The notes: generated by a model from the sequence alone, not told the origin. 64,000 nt of DNA from Gemmatimonadota bacterium (GCA_016714015.1 JADJNZ010000004.1:310001-374000), one strand, 5' to 3'. Positions 1-8,797 are shown, counted from the first letter of the stretch. Numbers and translations are program-made.

Positions 1-342
1 TCGATCGACAAGGCGAAGGTCGCGCGCGCGATCTCCGACATGCGCCAGATCGCCCAGGACCTCTCCGCGCTCGACTCGCTCCCCGCGTCGCTCGCGCTCA
101 TCGGCCGCGGCTCCCTGCGCGACCCCTGGGGTCGGCCGTACACGTACGTGCCACTCCTCGTGAGCGGCCCCGCGCCCGACCCGCGAAAGGACCGCTTCCT
201 CGTCCCGATCAACTCGCGCTTCGACCTCTACAGCACCGGTCCCGACGGCCTCACGAGCCTGCCGCTCTCCGACCTGCCCAGCCGCGACGATGTCGTGCTC
301 GGGAACGACGGCGGCTACATCGGCCTCGCCTCCAAGTACTGA
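1..342 (+). CDS. GspG-like type II secretion pseudopilin, C-terminal part
   Basis: The frame is open from the first base and stops at 340-342, so only the last 113 residues are present and the N-terminal pilin methylation motif and helix lie outside the window. The visible part has D-P-W-G-R-P-Y followed by D-L-Y-S-T-G-P-D-G and an acidic, glycine-rich end (DDVVLGNDGG). This is the pattern of the C-terminal half of GspG-type major pseudopilins, where these residues form the Ca-binding loop. The role would be pseudopilus assembly in the periplasm. It could also be a different GspG-like minor pilin. The next gene starts 20 bp downstream. Confidence 0.7.
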   Translation, partial: SIDKAKVARAISDMRQIAQDLSALDSLPASLALIGRGSLRDPWGRPYTYVPLLVSGPAPDPRKDRFLVPINSRFDLYSTGPDGLTSLPLSDLPSRDDVVLGNDGGYIGLASKY

Positions 343-362
343 CGCCTCACCCCCGCCTCACG

Positions 363-923
363 ATGACCAAGAAGCCCGAGAAGGTCGATACCGAAGAACT
401 CCGCGCGGCACTGAACGACGTCGGCATGCTGATGCGGCTGCCGCCCAAGGAGCCGACGGCGGAGGAGATCGCGGCGGCGGCGAAGGCCGCGGCCCCGTCG
501 GCGGGCATCGACCTCTCGGGCATCACCTCGCGCGTCTCGCTCAAGTTCATGCCCGTGCTCGCCGTGATCGTCGTCATCGGCGTCTCGATCTGGAAGTTCT
601 GGCCGCAGGCCGAGGTCGTCGTGCCGGAGGCACTCGTTCGTGAGTGGACCTGCACGCACAACAACTTCGCGGGCCGACGGCTCGCCTTCACCAAGGACTC
701 GATCTTCATGGCGGTACAGCCCGGGGCCCCCATGATCGGGTACAAGATCACGGACCTCAAGCAGACCCCCAAGGCGGATTCCACGATCGTCCTCGTGAGC
801 TACGACGATGCGGGCGGCGTCATGGAGCTCGAGGCGTCGCTGAGCCTGCTGCCTGCGCCGCGGCTCGTCTTCCGCCGGCCGGAAGGACTCGTCTGGGAAC
901 CGCTCCCGGCGCGACGGCAGTAG
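363..923 (+). CDS. Single-pass membrane protein of unknown function
   Basis: I do not recognise this 186-residue protein. Residues 1-60 are charged and alanine-rich, with a helical stretch EEIAAAAKAAA. Residues 62-80 form one hydrophobic segment, and the remaining 105 residues look like a small beta-rich domain (WTCTHNNFAG, then alternating hydrophobic positions up to the C-terminus). The likely topology is a cytoplasmic N-terminus with the C-terminal domain in the periplasm. It follows the pseudopilin gene by 20 bp and may share its transcript, so an accessory role in that secretion or pilus system is possible. That link rests on position only. Confidence 0.6.
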   Translation: MTKKPEKVDTEELRAALNDVGMLMRLPPKEPTAEEIAAAAKAAAPSAGIDLSGITSRVSLKFMPVLAVIVVIGVSIWKFWPQAEVVVPEALVREWTCTHNNFAGRRLAFTKDSIFMAVQPGAPMIGYKITDLKQTPKADSTIVLVSYDDAGGVMELEASLSLLPAPRLVFRRPEGLVWEPLPARRQ

Positions 924-936
924 CGCGCGCTCGACC

Positions 937-1905
937 TCAGTCGAGCGCGGTGGCGAACTCGCGCACGATCTGCCCGGCGGGACGCACGTCATGGATCCCC
1001 GCCACCGACTTCCCGGCCTGCCAGTAGTCGGTCGACACGTTCGCCGAGTGGAGCGACCGCTTGAGCCGCCGCACCGAATTGAGCGCGTACCAGGTGCGCA
1101 TCCAGTGCTTCGTGCGCCGGCCGCGCAGCATCCACTTCGCGAACCAGCCGGCGTCGGTGCCGAGCTTCTCGATGTACGCATTGCAGATGACCGCCACCGG
1201 CACGCCGGTGAGGCGCTCGGTGAGGACGATGTCCTCCTCTTTCGCGTCGACGATCGCCTGCTTGTAGGCATCGCTCGCCTTGCATTCCGGTGTGGCGATG
1301 AAGCGCGTCCCGAGTTGGACCGCCGCGTAGCCCATCCGGAGGTGCCGCGTGAACTCCTCGGGTGTCCCGACGCCTCCCGCCGACACGATCGGGACGTTGA
1401 ACGGTCGGAGCTCGTCCAGGAGCGCCTCCGGCGACTTGCGACCGGCGTGCCCGCCCGCCCGCGCGTTCACCGCCACGAGCCCGTCCACGCCGCCGTCGAT
1501 CCCCTTCTGGGCCCACTTCCGCTCGGTCACGTCATGGTAGACCACGCCCCCGACCGCGTGCACGCGATCGCAGACCCACTTCGGGTTGCCCAGTGAGGTG
1601 AGGAAGAACCGGACCCCTTCCTCGAGCGCGATGTCGATCCACTGCGTCATCCGCTCCTTGTAGAGCTTGTTGTTCCCCTCGATGAGCGCGTTGAATCCGA
1701 TGGGCTTCGCGGTGAGCGACTTGATGAAGCGGAGCCCGGCGCGGAACTCGTGTCCGTGCACGTAGGTCAGCGCGATCGGCTGCACGATGCCCAGTGCCCC
1801 CGCCTCGCTCACCGCCGCGACGAGTTCCGGGTTGGAGCAGGGGTACATCGGGCCGCAGATGAGCGGGACGTCGACCCGCGCCTGGCGTGTGAATGGCGTC
1901 TCCAT
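937..1905 (-). CDS. Nitronate monooxygenase / 2-nitropropane dioxygenase-family flavoenzyme
   Basis: This is a 322-residue FMN-type TIM-barrel protein of the NMO/FabK-like family, which oxidises alkyl nitronates or, in FabK, reduces enoyl-ACP. Visible family features are an early ICGPMYPCS strand, the glycine-histidine motif ARAGGHAGRKS that carries the usual catalytic His, PIVSAGGVGTPEEF and the phosphate-binding GTRFIATPEC. The ATG at 1905-1903 is chosen because it overlaps the stop of the upstream hotdog gene (TGATG), which suggests translational coupling. The long C-terminal tail after the barrel (WMLRGRRTKHW and on) is basic and might contact membrane or partner protein. The substrate cannot be told from sequence. 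Confidence 0.8.
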   Translation of the reverse strand: METPFTRQARVDVPLICGPMYPCSNPELVAAVSEAGALGIVQPIALTYVHGHEFRAGLRFIKSLTAKPIGFNALIEGNNKLYKERMTQWIDIALEEGVRFFLTSLGNPKWVCDRVHAVGGVVYHDVTERKWAQKGIDGGVDGLVAVNARAGGHAGRKSPEALLDELRPFNVPIVSAGGVGTPEEFTRHLRMGYAAVQLGTRFIATPECKASDAYKQAIVDAKEEDIVLTERLTGVPVAVICNAYIEKLGTDAGWFAKWMLRGRRTKHWMRTWYALNSVRRLKRSLHSANVSTDYWQAGKSVAGIHDVRPAGQIVREFATALD

Positions 1906-2414
1906 CAGCGCGCCCCCGCGGCGGACGCCGCCGACGCACGCTCGCGCACCGGCCCCAGCCGCCAGCGCACCGTCGCGCGCGCGACGATGATCCCCTCGCG
2001 GTCGAGGCACTCGCTGATGACGTCGAAGTCCTGGTCGGTGGTGACGGTCGGGACCGCCACGCGGCTCACCGCGGTGATCGGTCCACGCGCCTTCTTCAGG
2101 TACTCGATCGCGATGTGCGTGACGATGCCGCGCACGCCGTCCGGCAGGCCGGACATCATCGCCATCCCGCTCGCCATCTCGGCCACGTTCATGAGCGCGA
2201 TCGCATGCACCGAGCCGAGATGCTGGCGGTTCGAGCGCCGATCCGGGATCTCGACGCGGCAGTGGCCCGGCTCCAGATGGCGGATCCGTGGTCCGACGGA
2301 GCCGGAATAGGGCACCATGCGCGAGAAGAGCATCGCGAAGAGCCACTGGCCGCCGGGGAGCGGGCTCAGCGTGCGCCAGAGGCCGAGCAGGCGCGTTCCG
2401 GGAGAGGCGGGCAT
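1905..2414 (-). CDS. DUF4442 / PaaI-like hotdog-fold protein
   Basis: The 169-residue product matches the pattern of the DUF4442 hotdog family: an aromatic PYSGSVGPRI strand, the R-N-R-Q-H-L-G-S-V-H-A segment leading into the central hotdog helix, and a following GMAMMSGLPDG turn. Hotdog proteins of this class are usually acyl-CoA thioesterases or acyl-binding proteins, so it may act on a thioester made or used by the flavoenzyme translated directly after it (1-bp stop/start overlap). No dedicated catalytic acid was identified. The gene is divergent from the oligopeptidase gene that begins 135 bp away. Confidence 0.75.
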   Translation of the reverse strand: MPASPGTRLLGLWRTLSPLPGGQWLFAMLFSRMVPYSGSVGPRIRHLEPGHCRVEIPDRRSNRQHLGSVHAIALMNVAEMASGMAMMSGLPDGVRGIVTHIAIEYLKKARGPITAVSRVAVPTVTTDQDFDVISECLDREGIIVARATVRWRLGPVRERASAASAAGAR

Positions 2415-2549
2415 GATGGGGGCGGCGGAAGGGTGAGGGGAGGGAAGTTAATCCGTGCGTCGTATCCCGCCGCGGAGGCGCGGGCCCCATCTTTCGGACA
2501 TCCTGCCTCCCGCGAGCCCCCGCGGGGTCCGCCCCAATGCGGAGACCGC

Positions 2550-4649
2550 ATGCGTCCCGTCCTCGCCGCCGCCCTGATCCTGATGAGCACCCCAGTCGTC
2601 GCCCAGCTCCCGAGCCCCCCGGTCGCCAAGAAGATCCCCGTCGTCACGACGCTCCACGGCGAACGCCGCGTCGACGACTACGCGTATTTCAAGGACCGGA
2701 CCCACCCCGAGACCATCCCGTACCTCGAGGCGGAGAACCGCTACACCGACGCCATGATGGCGCACACGGCCGAGTTGCAGCGGCAGCTCTACGACGAGAT
2801 GCTCGGGCGCATCAAGGAGGACGACAGCCAGGTCCCCGTCGAGCGCGACGGCTGGTTCTACTACTCGCGCACCGAGCGGGGGAAGGCGTACCCGATCTTC
2901 GCACGCAAGCGCGGCTCGTTGGACGCGGCCGAGGAGGTCTACTTCGACCAGAACGCTGAGGCCGCGGGGCACGAGTTCTACTCGCTCGGCGGGATGGAGG
3001 TGAGTCCGGACCACCGCCGGCTCGCCGTCCTCGTCGATACCACCGGCTACGAGGATTTCCACCTGCGGGTGAAGGACCTCACCACCGGCCGCTGGATCGA
3101 CGAGCAACTGGAGAAGCTCAGCTGGGGGCTCGCGTGGGCGAGCGACAATCGCACGCTGTTCTACATGACGCCCGACTCCGCCAAGCGCGGCGACCGCGTC
3201 TGGCGGCACGTCGTCGGCGAGCCGCGCGCGACGGACGTGAGCGTCTACCAGGACACCGACGTCCTCTTCAACGTGAACCTCTCGCGCTCGCGCAACGGCG
3301 AGTGGATCCTCATCTCCAGTGGGTCGTTCACGCAGAGCGAGTGGCACGCGATCCCCGCCGACCGCCCCACGGAGGCGCCGCGCGTGATCGCGCCGCGCCG
3401 CCCCGGCGTCGAGTACGAGGTCGAGCCGGGCGAGCGGGTCTTCTACATCCTCACGAACCAGGGCGCGCGCGACTTCAAGGTGATGACGGCGCCGCTCGAC
3501 GCGCCCGCGGCCTGGACCGACTGGCTCCCGCATCGGACCGACGTCTTCGTCGAAGGCGTCATGGCCTTCCGGCGTCACGTGGTGGTGATCGAGCGCCGCG
3601 ACGGGCTCCGGCAGCTCCGGATCACCGCACTCGACGGCGGCGCCACGCATGACGTGAGCTTCCCCGAGGCGGCGTACGGCGTCTTCCCTGGCAGCAATCC
3701 GCAGTACGACGCGACGACGCTGCGCTTCTCGTACAGCTCCCTCGTCACGCCGACAACGGTGTTCGACTATGACATGACCACGCGGGCGCGGACGCGACGC
3801 AAGCAGGACGAGGTCCTCGGCGGGTACGATCCCGACCGGTACGAGGTGGAGCGCCTGTACGCGCCCGCCCGCGACGGTACCCGCATCCCGATCTCCCTCG
3901 TGCACCGGAAGGGCGCCAGGCGGGATGGCGGGTCCGCGCTCCTCCTCTACGCCTACGGGTCGTACGGAGCCACCACCGAGCCCACCTTCAGCTCCCAGCG
4001 CTTCTCGCTCGTCGACCGCGACATCACCTATGCGGTCGCGCACGTGCGTGGCGGACAGGAGATGGGCCGTCAGTGGTACGACGAGGGCAAGATGCTCCGG
4101 AAGATGAACACCTTCACCGATTTCATCGACGTCGCCGAGTTCCTGGTGCGCGAGCGGTACACGTCGGCGGATCGCCTCGCGGCCAACGGCGGAAGTGCGG
4201 GCGGGCTGCTCATGGGCGTGGTCGCCAACCTGCGTCCGGACCTGTTCAAGGTGATCGTCGCCGACGTCCCCTTCGTCGACGTCATCAACACGATGCTCGA
4301 CGCGAGCCTCCCGCTCACCGCGCAGGAATGGGAGCAGTGGGGCGACCCGAACTCGCCGGAGGCGTACCGCTACATGCGCCGGTACTCGCCGTACGACAAC
4401 GTGACCGCGAAGGCGTACCCGCGGATGCTTGTGACGAGCGGACTCAACGACTCGCGCGTGGGGTACTTCGAGCCCACCAAGTGGGTGGCGCGGTTGCGCG
4501 CGATGCGCACCGACGCGAACCCGTTGCTGTTGCGCATGAACATGGGCGCCGGGCACGGCGGGTCGTCGGGCCGGTACGAACGGTTGAAGGAGCAGGCCTT
4601 CCGCTACGCCTTCATCATCGACCAGGTGCGGCAGGGACTCGTGCAGTGA
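2550..4649 (+). CDS. ptrB: Secreted oligopeptidase B-like serine peptidase (family S9A)
   Basis: The 699-residue protein begins with a signal peptide (MRPVLAAALILMSTPVVA). An N-terminal beta-propeller half is followed by an alpha/beta-hydrolase domain. The catalytic triad is visible: Ser549 in GGSAGG, Asp634 in SGLNDSRVGY and His669 in GAGHGG. The stretch AHVRGGQEMGRQWYDEGK and the EPTKWVARLR segment are typical of oligopeptidase B, which cuts short peptides after basic residues. The length fits the family. The signal peptide suggests a periplasmic enzyme, whereas many oligopeptidase B proteins are cytoplasmic. ATG 2550 is preferred because it gives the intact signal sequence. A perfect hairpin follows the stop. 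Confidence 0.9.
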   Translation: MRPVLAAALILMSTPVVAQLPSPPVAKKIPVVTTLHGERRVDDYAYFKDRTHPETIPYLEAENRYTDAMMAHTAELQRQLYDEMLGRIKEDDSQVPVERDGWFYYSRTERGKAYPIFARKRGSLDAAEEVYFDQNAEAAGHEFYSLGGMEVSPDHRRLAVLVDTTGYEDFHLRVKDLTTGRWIDEQLEKLSWGLAWASDNRTLFYMTPDSAKRGDRVWRHVVGEPRATDVSVYQDTDVLFNVNLSRSRNGEWILISSGSFTQSEWHAIPADRPTEAPRVIAPRRPGVEYEVEPGERVFYILTNQGARDFKVMTAPLDAPAAWTDWLPHRTDVFVEGVMAFRRHVVVIERRDGLRQLRITALDGGATHDVSFPEAAYGVFPGSNPQYDATTLRFSYSSLVTPTTVFDYDMTTRARTRRKQDEVLGGYDPDRYEVERLYAPARDGTRIPISLVHRKGARRDGGSALLLYAYGSYGATTEPTFSSQRFSLVDRDITYAVAHVRGGQEMGRQWYDEGKMLRKMNTFTDFIDVAEFLVRERYTSADRLAANGGSAGGLLMGVVANLRPDLFKVIVADVPFVDVINTMLDASLPLTAQEWEQWGDPNSPEAYRYMRRYSPYDNVTAKAYPRMLVTSGLNDSRVGYFEPTKWVARLRAMRTDANPLLLRMNMGAGHGGSSGRYERLKEQAFRYAFIIDQVRQGLVQ

Positions 4650-4652
4650 AGC

Positions 4653-4693
4653 GGGCGCGGGGAGCGTCGCCCATGGCGACGCTCCCCGCGCCC
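4653..4693. terminator. Perfect 19-bp hairpin between convergent genes
   Basis: Left arm 4653-4671 and right arm 4675-4693 are exact reverse complements around a 3-base loop (CAT). It lies 3 bp after the oligopeptidase stop and 19 bp before the stop of the opposing DUF4097 gene, so it could end transcription from both sides. There is no T-run, so it is not a classical intrinsic terminator. Confidence 0.75.
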
Positions 4694-4712
4694 GTCCCGC
4701 GATCCGGTCCGC

Positions 4713-5747
4713 TCAGCGCTTGCGCAGGGTCACCCCGCCGGACCCCGTCGAGACCTTGATCAGCGGCCCGCCGCCCCCGATCCGTCCACGCAACTCGCGG
4801 CGCTGGAACGTGTCCGCGGTCACGGGGAAGTCGGAGCTGATCCCGCCCGAGCCGGTGTCGATGTCGAGGTCCGCGGATGCGTCGTCCGGGAGCGCGAGCG
4901 TCACGCCGCCCGAGCCGGTGTCGATCCCCGAGCGCCGTGGCACCTTGGCGAGGTCGAGGCGCACGCCGCCGGACCCGGTGTCCACCAGCAGGTCGTCGGT
5001 GCTCAGCCGCTCGGCGCGAACGGAACCGGAGCCCACGTCCACGGAGAACCGGGCGGCCTCGACGTCGCGCGCGTCCACCGAGCCAGAGCCCGCATCGACC
5101 TTCACGCTCGACATCCGAAGCCCCTCGAGCGTGGTCGATCCGCTCCCGGTGTCGATCTCGAGATCGCCCGACGCATCGGCCACGCGTACCGACCCGGACC
5201 CCGCATCGATGAACAGTCGCCCCTTCGTCCCGGTCGCACGGACGCTCGCGGAGTAGACATCGATGTCGAGGTCGCCGTTCACGTTCGTCGCCTCGATCCG
5301 GCCGGCGGCGAGATGGAGCTCGACGCGCTTGCCGGCCGGGACCTTCACCGCGAGGTCGGCGTGCGCCTCGAGTCCGGTACCCCGCGAGCGGATCACCGTG
5401 CGCCGCCCGCCATCGGCCCACTCGCCGCCGAAGGTCCCGTCCTCGCGGACGCGGAGGTTCGAGTTGTTCCTCCACCGCTCGTTGCGGTCGTCCTCGCGGT
5501 AGACGATCTCGGTCGCGGGATACCGCACGACGAGTTGCCCCCCGCGCAGCCGCACTTCGAGCTTCTCGGCGTCCGGCCCGCGCCGCGTGACCTCGACGAC
5601 GACCTCGCTGCCGGACCCCGACTCGAGGCGGACCTGGCCTGCGAGGTTGAAGATCGACGCGGTGGTGCCGCTCAGGACATGACGTTCCTGGGCGCTGAGC
5701 GCGGCGGGGAGGAGCAGGGCAACGAGGGCGCGCAACGGGGATCGCAT
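4713..5747 (-). CDS. Exported DUF4097-type repeat protein
   Basis: The 344-residue protein has a signal peptide (MRSPLRALVALLLPAALSAQ) and then a repetitive beta structure. From about residue 180 the motif D-x-G-S-G-(S/G) recurs eight times about every 20 residues (DAGSGS, DTGSGS, DAGSGS, DVGSGS, DTGSGG three times, STGSGG). This is the signature of DUF4097/DUF4098 adhesin-like beta-strand-repeat proteins, which are predicted to form a right-handed beta-solenoid. Location would be periplasm or cell surface. Function is unknown; in many bacteria such genes accompany anti-sigma or PspC-type modules, but none is visible here. It is convergent with the peptidase gene and divergent from the glycosyltransferase gene. 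Confidence 0.75.
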   Translation of the reverse strand: MRSPLRALVALLLPAALSAQERHVLSGTTASIFNLAGQVRLESGSGSEVVVEVTRRGPDAEKLEVRLRGGQLVVRYPATEIVYREDDRNERWRNNSNLRVREDGTFGGEWADGGRRTVIRSRGTGLEAHADLAVKVPAGKRVELHLAAGRIEATNVNGDLDIDVYSASVRATGTKGRLFIDAGSGSVRVADASGDLEIDTGSGSTTLEGLRMSSVKVDAGSGSVDARDVEAARFSVDVGSGSVRAERLSTDDLLVDTGSGGVRLDLAKVPRRSGIDTGSGGVTLALPDDASADLDIDTGSGGISSDFPVTADTFQRRELRGRIGGGGPLIKVSTGSGGVTLRKR

Positions 5748-5861
5748 GGCAGGCTCGGGTGTGGGTCCGAAGGGCCGTACGGGCGTCGGTGCGCCCGGGG
5801 TTCACGCATTCGACAGGGCAAGCGCGCGCACGGTTTGGAGCGCCGCTACGTTTACCACCCG

Positions 5862-6998
5862 ATGCTCACTGCTCTCGCCGCGCTCCAGGCCGTGCTGCTG
5901 CTGCTCCTCATGAGCCGCCTTGCGGGAGGCCGCACCCGCCGGCCGGCGGAGCGGCCTCTCCCCGACGGGATCGACGGTCCGCCACTCACGATCATCGTCG
6001 CGACGCTCAACGAGGCGGCCAGGATCGGGCCGTGCCTCGACGGGCTTCGCGCGCAGGGCCGTCCGGTCACAGAGATCCTCGTCGTGGACAGCGGCTCGAC
6101 CGACGGGACCCGTGATATGGTGGAGGCCGCGGCGCGACTCGATCCGCGCATCCGCCTCGTCACCGATCCGCCGCTCCCCGCCGGCTGGATCGGGAAGGCC
6201 TGGGCCTTGCAGCACGGCACCACGCTCGCGACCACGCCCTGGGTGCTCGGCATGGACGCCGACACGCAGGCGGAGCCGGGGTGTGCCGCCGCCGTCCTGG
6301 AGGCGGCGCTCCGTGAAGGGTTCGACGCGGTGAGTTTCGCCCCGAGGTTCGACGGACAGTCGGCTGCCGAACGATGGCTGCAGCCGGCACTACTGGTCAC
6401 GCTCATCTACCGCTCGGGGGCCGTCGGCGACCCGCGCGTGACCCCGGACCGCGTCATCGCCAATGGGCAGTGCTTCCTGCTCAAGCGTGAGGTCCTGCTG
6501 GCGCACGGCGGCTACGAGCCGGTGCGCGCCTCGTTCGCCGAGGATGTCAGTCTGGTCCGTCATCTTGCCGCCCGCGGCGCGTCGGTGGGATTCCTCGATG
6601 GCGCGTGGCTCTATCGGGTGCGGAGTTACCGCGGGGCGGGACAGATGTGGCGGGAGTGGGGGCGATCGCTCGACCTCAAGGACGCCACGTCGAAGGCGCG
6701 CCAGTTCCTCGACACCGCCTTCGTGGTCGCCGCGCAGGGGACGCAACTCCCCGCCGCGGCCCTCGTGGCCGCTGCCTGGCCTTCGCTGCCGCCCGGCGCC
6801 GCGCGCGCGGTGCTCGGCGCGAGCACCGCGGGGCTCGTCGTCATCCGCTGGCTCCTCCTGCTGGCCCTCGCCCCGAGCTATTCGCGCCGTGGTCTCACCT
6901 GGTGGCTCTCCCCGTTCGCGGACCCGTTGGCTACGCTGCGCTTGGTGATCTCCTCGGCGCGGCGGCCGACGCAGTGGCGGTCGCGGACGTACGGATGA
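5862..6998 (+). CDS. Membrane-anchored family 2 glycosyltransferase
   Basis: The 378-residue protein starts with a hydrophobic anchor (residues 1-20) and continues as a GT-A fold: IIVATLNEA near residue 44, VVDSGSTDGT near 75, and the nucleotide/metal motif D-A-D-T at 132-135. The segment LPAGWIGKAWALQHG is characteristic of GT2 enzymes related to HpnB and carotenoid/diapophytoene glycosyltransferases. Two further hydrophobic segments near the C-terminus (about 315-350) probably return it to the membrane. It likely transfers a sugar from a nucleotide donor to a lipid or isoprenoid acceptor on the cytoplasmic face. The acceptor is not determinable. The stop codon abuts a dispersed repeat. Confidence 0.8.
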   Translation: MLTALAALQAVLLLLLMSRLAGGRTRRPAERPLPDGIDGPPLTIIVATLNEAARIGPCLDGLRAQGRPVTEILVVDSGSTDGTRDMVEAAARLDPRIRLVTDPPLPAGWIGKAWALQHGTTLATTPWVLGMDADTQAEPGCAAAVLEAALREGFDAVSFAPRFDGQSAAERWLQPALLVTLIYRSGAVGDPRVTPDRVIANGQCFLLKREVLLAHGGYEPVRASFAEDVSLVRHLAARGASVGFLDGAWLYRVRSYRGAGQMWREWGRSLDLKDATSKARQFLDTAFVVAAQGTQLPAAALVAAAWPSLPPGAARAVLGASTAGLVVIRWLLLLALAPSYSRRGLTWWLSPFADPLATLRLVISSARRPTQWRSRTYG

Positions 6999-7003
6999 AG
7001 GCT

Positions 7004-7084
7004 GAAGGAGGAAGGGAGGAATGGCGAACGGCGATGCGAGGCATGAGCCCCGCATCGCCGTTGCGCATACGGTCTTCCTCCTTC
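7004..7084. repeat. Nested inverted repeat, copy A of a dispersed family; possible bidirectional terminator
   Basis: Outer arms 7004-7014 (GAAGGAGGAAG) and 7074-7084 are exact reverse complements. Inside them, 7027-7038 (AACGGCGATGCG) and 7051-7062 form a second exact 12-bp stem. The element fills the gap between the convergent glycosyltransferase and pntB stops. The same parts in the same order recur at 22443-22537, and the purine/pyrimidine arms recur inside ileS at 25313-25379. Confidence 0.7.
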
Positions 7085-7103
7085 TACCTCCTGCCTGCCG
7101 TCC

Positions 7104-8495
7104 TCACACCTGCTTCACCTCGGCGACGAGCTTCGTCAGCGTCCCCTTCGCGTCGCCGAACAGCATCTGCGTCTTCGCGTTGTAGAACAGTTCGTTCTCG
7201 ATCCCCGCGAAGCCGGCGCTCATCCCGCGCTTCATCACGATGATCCGCTTCGCGTGGTCCGCGTTGAGGATCGGCATGCCGAAGATCGGGGACGACGGGT
7301 CCGTTCGCGCCGCCGGGTTCACGACGTCATTCGCGCCGATCACCAGACACACGTCGGTCCGCTCGAACTCCGGGTTGATGTCGTCCATGTCGATGAGCTT
7401 GTCGTACGGGATGTTCGCCTCGGCGAGGAGCACGTTCATGTGGCCGGGCATGCGGCCCGCCACCGGGTGTACGGCGAACTTCATCGTGCCGCCACGCTTC
7501 TCGATGAGGTCCATCAACTCGCGGACCTGATGCTGCGCCTGTGCGACCGCGAGGCCGTATCCGGGGACGACGATCACGCTCTGCGCGTACGCCAGTTGCA
7601 GCGCGGCTTCCTCGACGTTCGTCGCGCTCACCGACAGCCCCTCGGCCGTCTTGGTGCTCTTGCCGGCCGTCGCGCCGAACGCGCCGAACAGCACGTTCCC
7701 GAGCGAGCGGTTCATCGCCTTGCACATGATCTGCGAGAGGATGATGCCCGACGAGCCCACGAGGGCGCCGGAGATGACGAGCACCTCGCTCTTGATGACG
7801 AAGCCCGTCATGGCGGCCGCGATGCCGGAGTACGAGTTGAGGAGCGAGATCACCACCGGCATGTCCGCGCCGCCGATCGGGATCACGAGCAGTACGCCGA
7901 TGAGCAGTGACAGTCCGGTCAGCGCGTAGAATGCCCACATCGGCGCGGTGGGCACGGCGATCAGCCAGGCGGCGAGTCCCGCGATCACGGCGAAGAGCAG
8001 GCCGTTGACCATCTTCTGCCCGCCGAAGGTGATCGCCTTGCCGGGCATCACCTCCTGGAGCTTCGCCCACGCGATCGCCGAGCCGGTGAGGGTCACCGCA
8101 CCGATGAGCACGCCGAGATGCGTCGAGAGCGCGACGTCCACCGAGGCGATCTCGCCCTTCTCGTGCATGTGGAGGAACTCCGCGGTCGCCACGAGCAGGG
8201 ACGATCCGCCGCCGACGCCGTTCAGCAGTGCGACCATCTGCGGCATCGATGTCATCGCCACCGAGCGCGCCATGTAGAGGCCGATCGCGCCGCCGACCGC
8301 GAGGCCGGCCATGATCGTCCCGTACGTCATCGTCTTCGTCGACAGCAACGTGATGACGATCGCCATGAGCATGCCGACCGCGCTGATCTGGTTCCCCTTC
8401 CGCGCCGTTTCCGGGCTCTGGAGTTGCTTCAGGCCGGTGATGAAGAGGACCGCGGCGACGAGGTACAACAGCCGTTCGAAGGCGACGGAGATCAC
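7104..8495 (-). CDS. pntB: NAD(P) transhydrogenase subunit beta
   Basis: The 463-residue PntB carries the hydrophobic proton-channel domain (dII, about residues 1-260, some eight to nine membrane segments with LNGVGGGSSLL and NSYSGIAAAMTGF) and the NADP(H)-binding domain dIII (VPGYGLAVAQAQHQVREL, the HPVAGRMPGHMNVLLAEA segment, and IGANDVVNPAA). With PntA it couples hydride transfer between NADH and NADP+ to proton entry and supplies NADPH. It is the last gene of a three-gene operon, and its start overlaps the end of pntAB by 4 bp (ATGA). The C-terminus is intact. Confidence 0.95.
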   Translation of the reverse strand: MISVAFERLLYLVAAVLFITGLKQLQSPETARKGNQISAVGMLMAIVITLLSTKTMTYGTIMAGLAVGGAIGLYMARSVAMTSMPQMVALLNGVGGGSSLLVATAEFLHMHEKGEIASVDVALSTHLGVLIGAVTLTGSAIAWAKLQEVMPGKAITFGGQKMVNGLLFAVIAGLAAWLIAVPTAPMWAFYALTGLSLLIGVLLVIPIGGADMPVVISLLNSYSGIAAAMTGFVIKSEVLVISGALVGSSGIILSQIMCKAMNRSLGNVLFGAFGATAGKSTKTAEGLSVSATNVEEAALQLAYAQSVIVVPGYGLAVAQAQHQVRELMDLIEKRGGTMKFAVHPVAGRMPGHMNVLLAEANIPYDKLIDMDDINPEFERTDVCLVIGANDVVNPAARTDPSSPIFGMPILNADHAKRIIVMKRGMSAGFAGIENELFYNAKTQMLFGDAKGTLTKLVAEVKQV

Positions 8496-8797
8496 TTGCC
8501 ACCTCCCTGCGGGCCCTTCTTGAACATCTCGAGCATGCGGTCGGTCACCGCGTAGCCGCCGACGACGTTCATCATCGCGAAGACGATCGCGACGAATCCG
8601 AGGACCGTGCCGAGCACGCCGTAGTCCGTGTGGCCGGCGATCGCCATCGCGCCGACTACCGTGATGCCGGAGACCGCGTTCGCCCCGGACATGAGTGGCG
8701 TATGCAGGGTGGGCGGTACGCGCCCGATGAGCGACGCCCCGAGGTACGTCGCGAGGATGAAGACCACGATGAATCCGATCAGGTCCATGCCGGTCAC
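8492..8797 (-). CDS. pntAB: NAD(P) transhydrogenase subunit alpha, membrane part (PntAB)
   Basis: This 101-residue protein is the membrane segment that is fused to PntA in E. coli but separate in split-alpha transhydrogenases such as that of Rhodospirillum rubrum. It has three hydrophobic helices and the family stretch TPLMSGANAVSGI, followed by VVGAMAIAG and FAMMNVVGGYAVTDRML. It completes domain dII together with PntB. It overlaps both neighbours by 4 bp (ATGA at each junction), so the three subunits are translated in a coupled fashion. Confidence 0.95.
   Translation of the reverse strand: MTGMDLIGFIVVFILATYLGASLIGRVPPTLHTPLMSGANAVSGITVVGAMAIAGHTDYGVLGTVLGFVAIVFAMMNVVGGYAVTDRMLEMFKKGPQGGGK

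Noticed and set aside
2448..4556. 702-codon frame antisense to the oligopeptidase gene
   Set aside because: The sense strand has an intact catalytic triad and signal peptide; the antisense reading is compositional.
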